NCBI GenBank assembly: GCA_030038695.1
Contig: JASHSN010000238.1
Span: forward strand, 1 to 5,176
Source: Nitrososphaeraceae archaeon
Lineage (GTDB): Archaea > Thermoproteota > Nitrososphaeria > Nitrososphaerales > Nitrososphaeraceae
Length of the DNA stretch: 5,176 nt
Direction: 5' to 3'
The notes beneath the pieces were generated by a model. That model saw only the letters and a program-made list of their open reading frames with translations, searched no databases and had not been told where the DNA came from. Of the stretch, positions 5,095 to 5,176 are shown piece after piece. The position numbers were made by a program, and so were the translations under genes. Within the stretch, counting starts at the first letter, position 1. Each line of letters starts with the position of its first letter.

Positions 5095-5176
5095 ATAGAA
5101 ATTAAGAAAAGTATAGTTATTGATGCTCCACCAGAGGCTTATACTTGCACAGCGGATGTCTTTCCAGAAGAACCAT
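5095..5176 (+). CDS. SRPBCC (START/polyketide cyclase-like) family protein, 3' end outside window
   Basis: The last 27 codons of the window encode IEIKKSIVIDAPPEAY, then TCTADVFPEEP. This matches the beginning of SRPBCC ligand-binding proteins: a first beta strand ending in the typical I-D/A-A-P-P/I-E turn, then helix 1 with a [VF].Y.AD pattern and a P-E motif. Members bind hydrophobic ligands in a helix-grip pocket; the ligand here is unknown. Compared with common members, one residue seems missing between PPE and the aromatic residue, and the AD-to-PE loop is short. No ATG, GTG or TTG lies in this frame between 5020 and 5176. The only standard start is ATG 5017, which overlaps the TATA box and would add an odd YYFSFYY-rich stretch. 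I place the start at ATA 5095 because AAGGAG lies 8 nt upstream; ATA could be a mutated ATG, making the gene poorly expressed or dead. Confidence 0.55.
   Translation, partial: MEIKKSIVIDAPPEAYTCTADVFPEEP

Overview
The window looks like a gene-poor, AT-rich piece of an archaeal chromosome, most likely a Thaumarchaeote (Nitrososphaeria, perhaps of the Nitrosocosmicus type). Three things suggest this. Several genes have an AT-rich TATA-like box about 26-28 nt before the start codon, the spacing of leaderless archaeal transcripts. The DtxR-type repressor ends in a CPHG...IPMGKCC tail that I associate with thaumarchaeal members. Start codons TTG and GTG are used freely. The assignment is an inference from style and family and has not been checked by a search.

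Layout: (1) 1-426, the 3' part of a nitroreductase-family flavoprotein, entering from the left edge. (2) 427-773, a non-coding gap ending in a TATA-like box. (3) 774-1289, an RDD-family membrane protein. (4) 1290-1638, a convergent gap. (5) 1639-2625 on the minus strand, a GT-B glycosyltransferase whose reading frame continues about 50 codons beyond the first usable start codon and then meets TAA directly after a GTG placed at the expected leaderless start. (6) about 2640-3900, a long stretch with no intact gene but with protein-like fragments broken by in-frame stops. (7) 3901-4059, a possible 52-residue small protein with a well-placed TATA box. (8) 4163-4660, a metal-dependent DtxR/MntR-type repressor preceded by a candidate operator. 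(9) 4661-5010, another gap with remnant-like sequence. (10) from about 5095 to the right edge, the start of an SRPBCC (START/polyketide cyclase-like) protein with no standard start codon at the expected place.

The genes do not form a visible operon or pathway: they are separated by gaps of about 0.1-1.3 kb and lie on both strands. The low coding density, the broken frames and two genes with intact bodies but missing starts point to a decaying or recently rearranged accessory region. I see no convincing new multi-gene system. The observations most worth following are the glycosyltransferase start, the altered metal-ligand set of the repressor, and the remnant stretch.
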